Positions 34,957 through 35,310 of a DNA stretch of 35,310 nucleotides are shown one piece after another. The position numbers and the translations under genes were made by a program. Position 1 is the first letter of the stretch. The number at the start of each line of letters is the position of its first letter. The DNA comes from Anaerolinea thermophila. Its GTDB lineage: Bacteria > Chloroflexota > Anaerolineae > Anaerolineales > UBA4823. The notes under the pieces are model-generated. The model ran no database searches and had not been told where the DNA came from. It saw nothing but the letters and a program-made list of their open reading frames with translations. The stretch covers positions 30,107 to 65,416 of the forward strand of contig DYGV01000001.1 of NCBI GenBank assembly GCA_020724505.1, written 5' to 3'.

Positions 34957-35310
34957 TCAGGCTGCCTCAAGCTGAGCCATGGCGCTATCAGAGATCGAGA
35001 GTGTAGAATAGACGTTTTGAACGTCGTCCAGTTCTTCCAGCGCTTCGATGACGCGATACACCTGAATGGTATCCTCGTCGCTTAGTTCAGTCTCGTTATT
35101 GGGCACATAGCGCAATTCGGCTTCTTCAGGCGTGATATTCATGGCTTTGAGCATGTTGCTAATCTCTTTGAAGGCCTCCACCGGAGCGACGATTTCCACC
35201 CAGTTATCCTCGATGGTCACATCATCTGCCCCAGCTTCCACTGCCATTTCAAAGATTTTATCCGTATCGTTCTTGCCGGGGTTAAAACCAAAATACGCCA
35301 CGCGCTTGAA
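34957..35310 (-). CDS. YebC/TACO1-family protein, C-terminal part
   Basis: The frame is open to the right edge and holds the last 117 codons of a YebC/PmpR family protein. The visible part starts FKRVAYFGFNPGKND and continues with EMAVEAGADDVTIEDNWVEI, VEAFKEISNMLKAMNITPEE and VYRVIEALEELDDVQNVYST, the conserved domains 2 and 3. Members act as transcription regulators or help ribosomes at proline stretches. The codon that could look like a start near 35301 is an internal GTG valine. A yebC-ruvC-ruvA order is common. Confidence 0.94.
   Translation of the reverse strand, partial: FKRVAYFGFNPGKNDTDKIFEMAVEAGADDVTIEDNWVEIVAPVEAFKEISNMLKAMNITPEEAELRYVPNNETELSDEDTIQVYRVIEALEELDDVQNVYSTLSISDSAMAQLEAA

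Noticed and set aside
35301-35303. A short yebC starting at 35301
   Set aside because: The codon is GTG (valine) within a frame that runs on past the window edge; the visible sequence is the C-terminal half of the family.

Overview
The window looks like chromosomal DNA from a Chloroflexota bacterium, probably of the class Anaerolineae. That assignment is inference from family content: adjacent TIGR03960/TIGR03936 genes, a GldA/GldF/GldG-type transporter operon with a DUF4340 gene, an obg-nadD cluster, mreB directly behind the F1 ATP synthase genes, and a huge acidic TPR/helix-hairpin-helix protein with Leu-Pro-x-Trp-Leu motifs. No phage, IS, integrase, plasmid or CRISPR signature was seen. 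This is core genome with a cell-envelope glycosylation patch at the left end.

Layout. 1-5956: five glycosyltransferase-type genes (a membrane GT87-like gene cut by the left edge, two coupled cytoplasmic GT4 enzymes, two divergent GT39/PMT-like membrane enzymes). 6032-7252: principal sigma factor rpoD. 7365-11318: four-gene ABC operon (ATPase, permease, GldG-like protein, DUF4340), preceded by a leader that holds a terminator-like hairpin and a 32-codon ORF. 11319-11750: divergent promoters and a probable small RNA with its own intrinsic terminator. 11751-15521: the 1256-residue TPR/W-motif/HhH protein, then ndk. 16235-19945: possible 41-residue ORF, B12-type radical SAM protein, DUF2344 partner and a PrsW-family membrane protease. 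19999-20070: tRNA-Arg(CCG). 20101-23442: a large exported protein of unknown function and an alpha/beta hydrolase with a helical N-terminus. 23419-26397 (minus): obg, nadD and an unrecognised helical-repeat protein. 26538-27158: redox repressor rex with a near-perfect operator in its own promoter. 27250-32737 (minus): atpA-atpG-atpD-atpC-mreB. 32890-35310 (minus): yebC (cut by the right edge), ruvC, ruvA, proC.

How it fits together. Rex senses NADH/NAD+. Its predicted operator lies over the rex -35 box, and a second weaker candidate lies over the -35 box of the ATP synthase promoter, so redox state may be tied to F1 expression. The F1 cluster lacks delta and all F0 genes, which must lie elsewhere.

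The points most worth checking are: (1) atpG is interrupted by an apparent frameshift with loss of about seven C-terminal codons; (2) four genes have a -10 box exactly one transcription-start distance from the start codon and no Shine-Dalgarno, implying leaderless mRNAs; (3) an orphan promoter-structure-terminator unit at about 11494-11658; (4) the tryptophan-motif array in the 1256-residue protein; (5) terminator-like hairpins in the leaders of the ABC and atp operons. All family names rest on reading motifs by eye; no database search was run.
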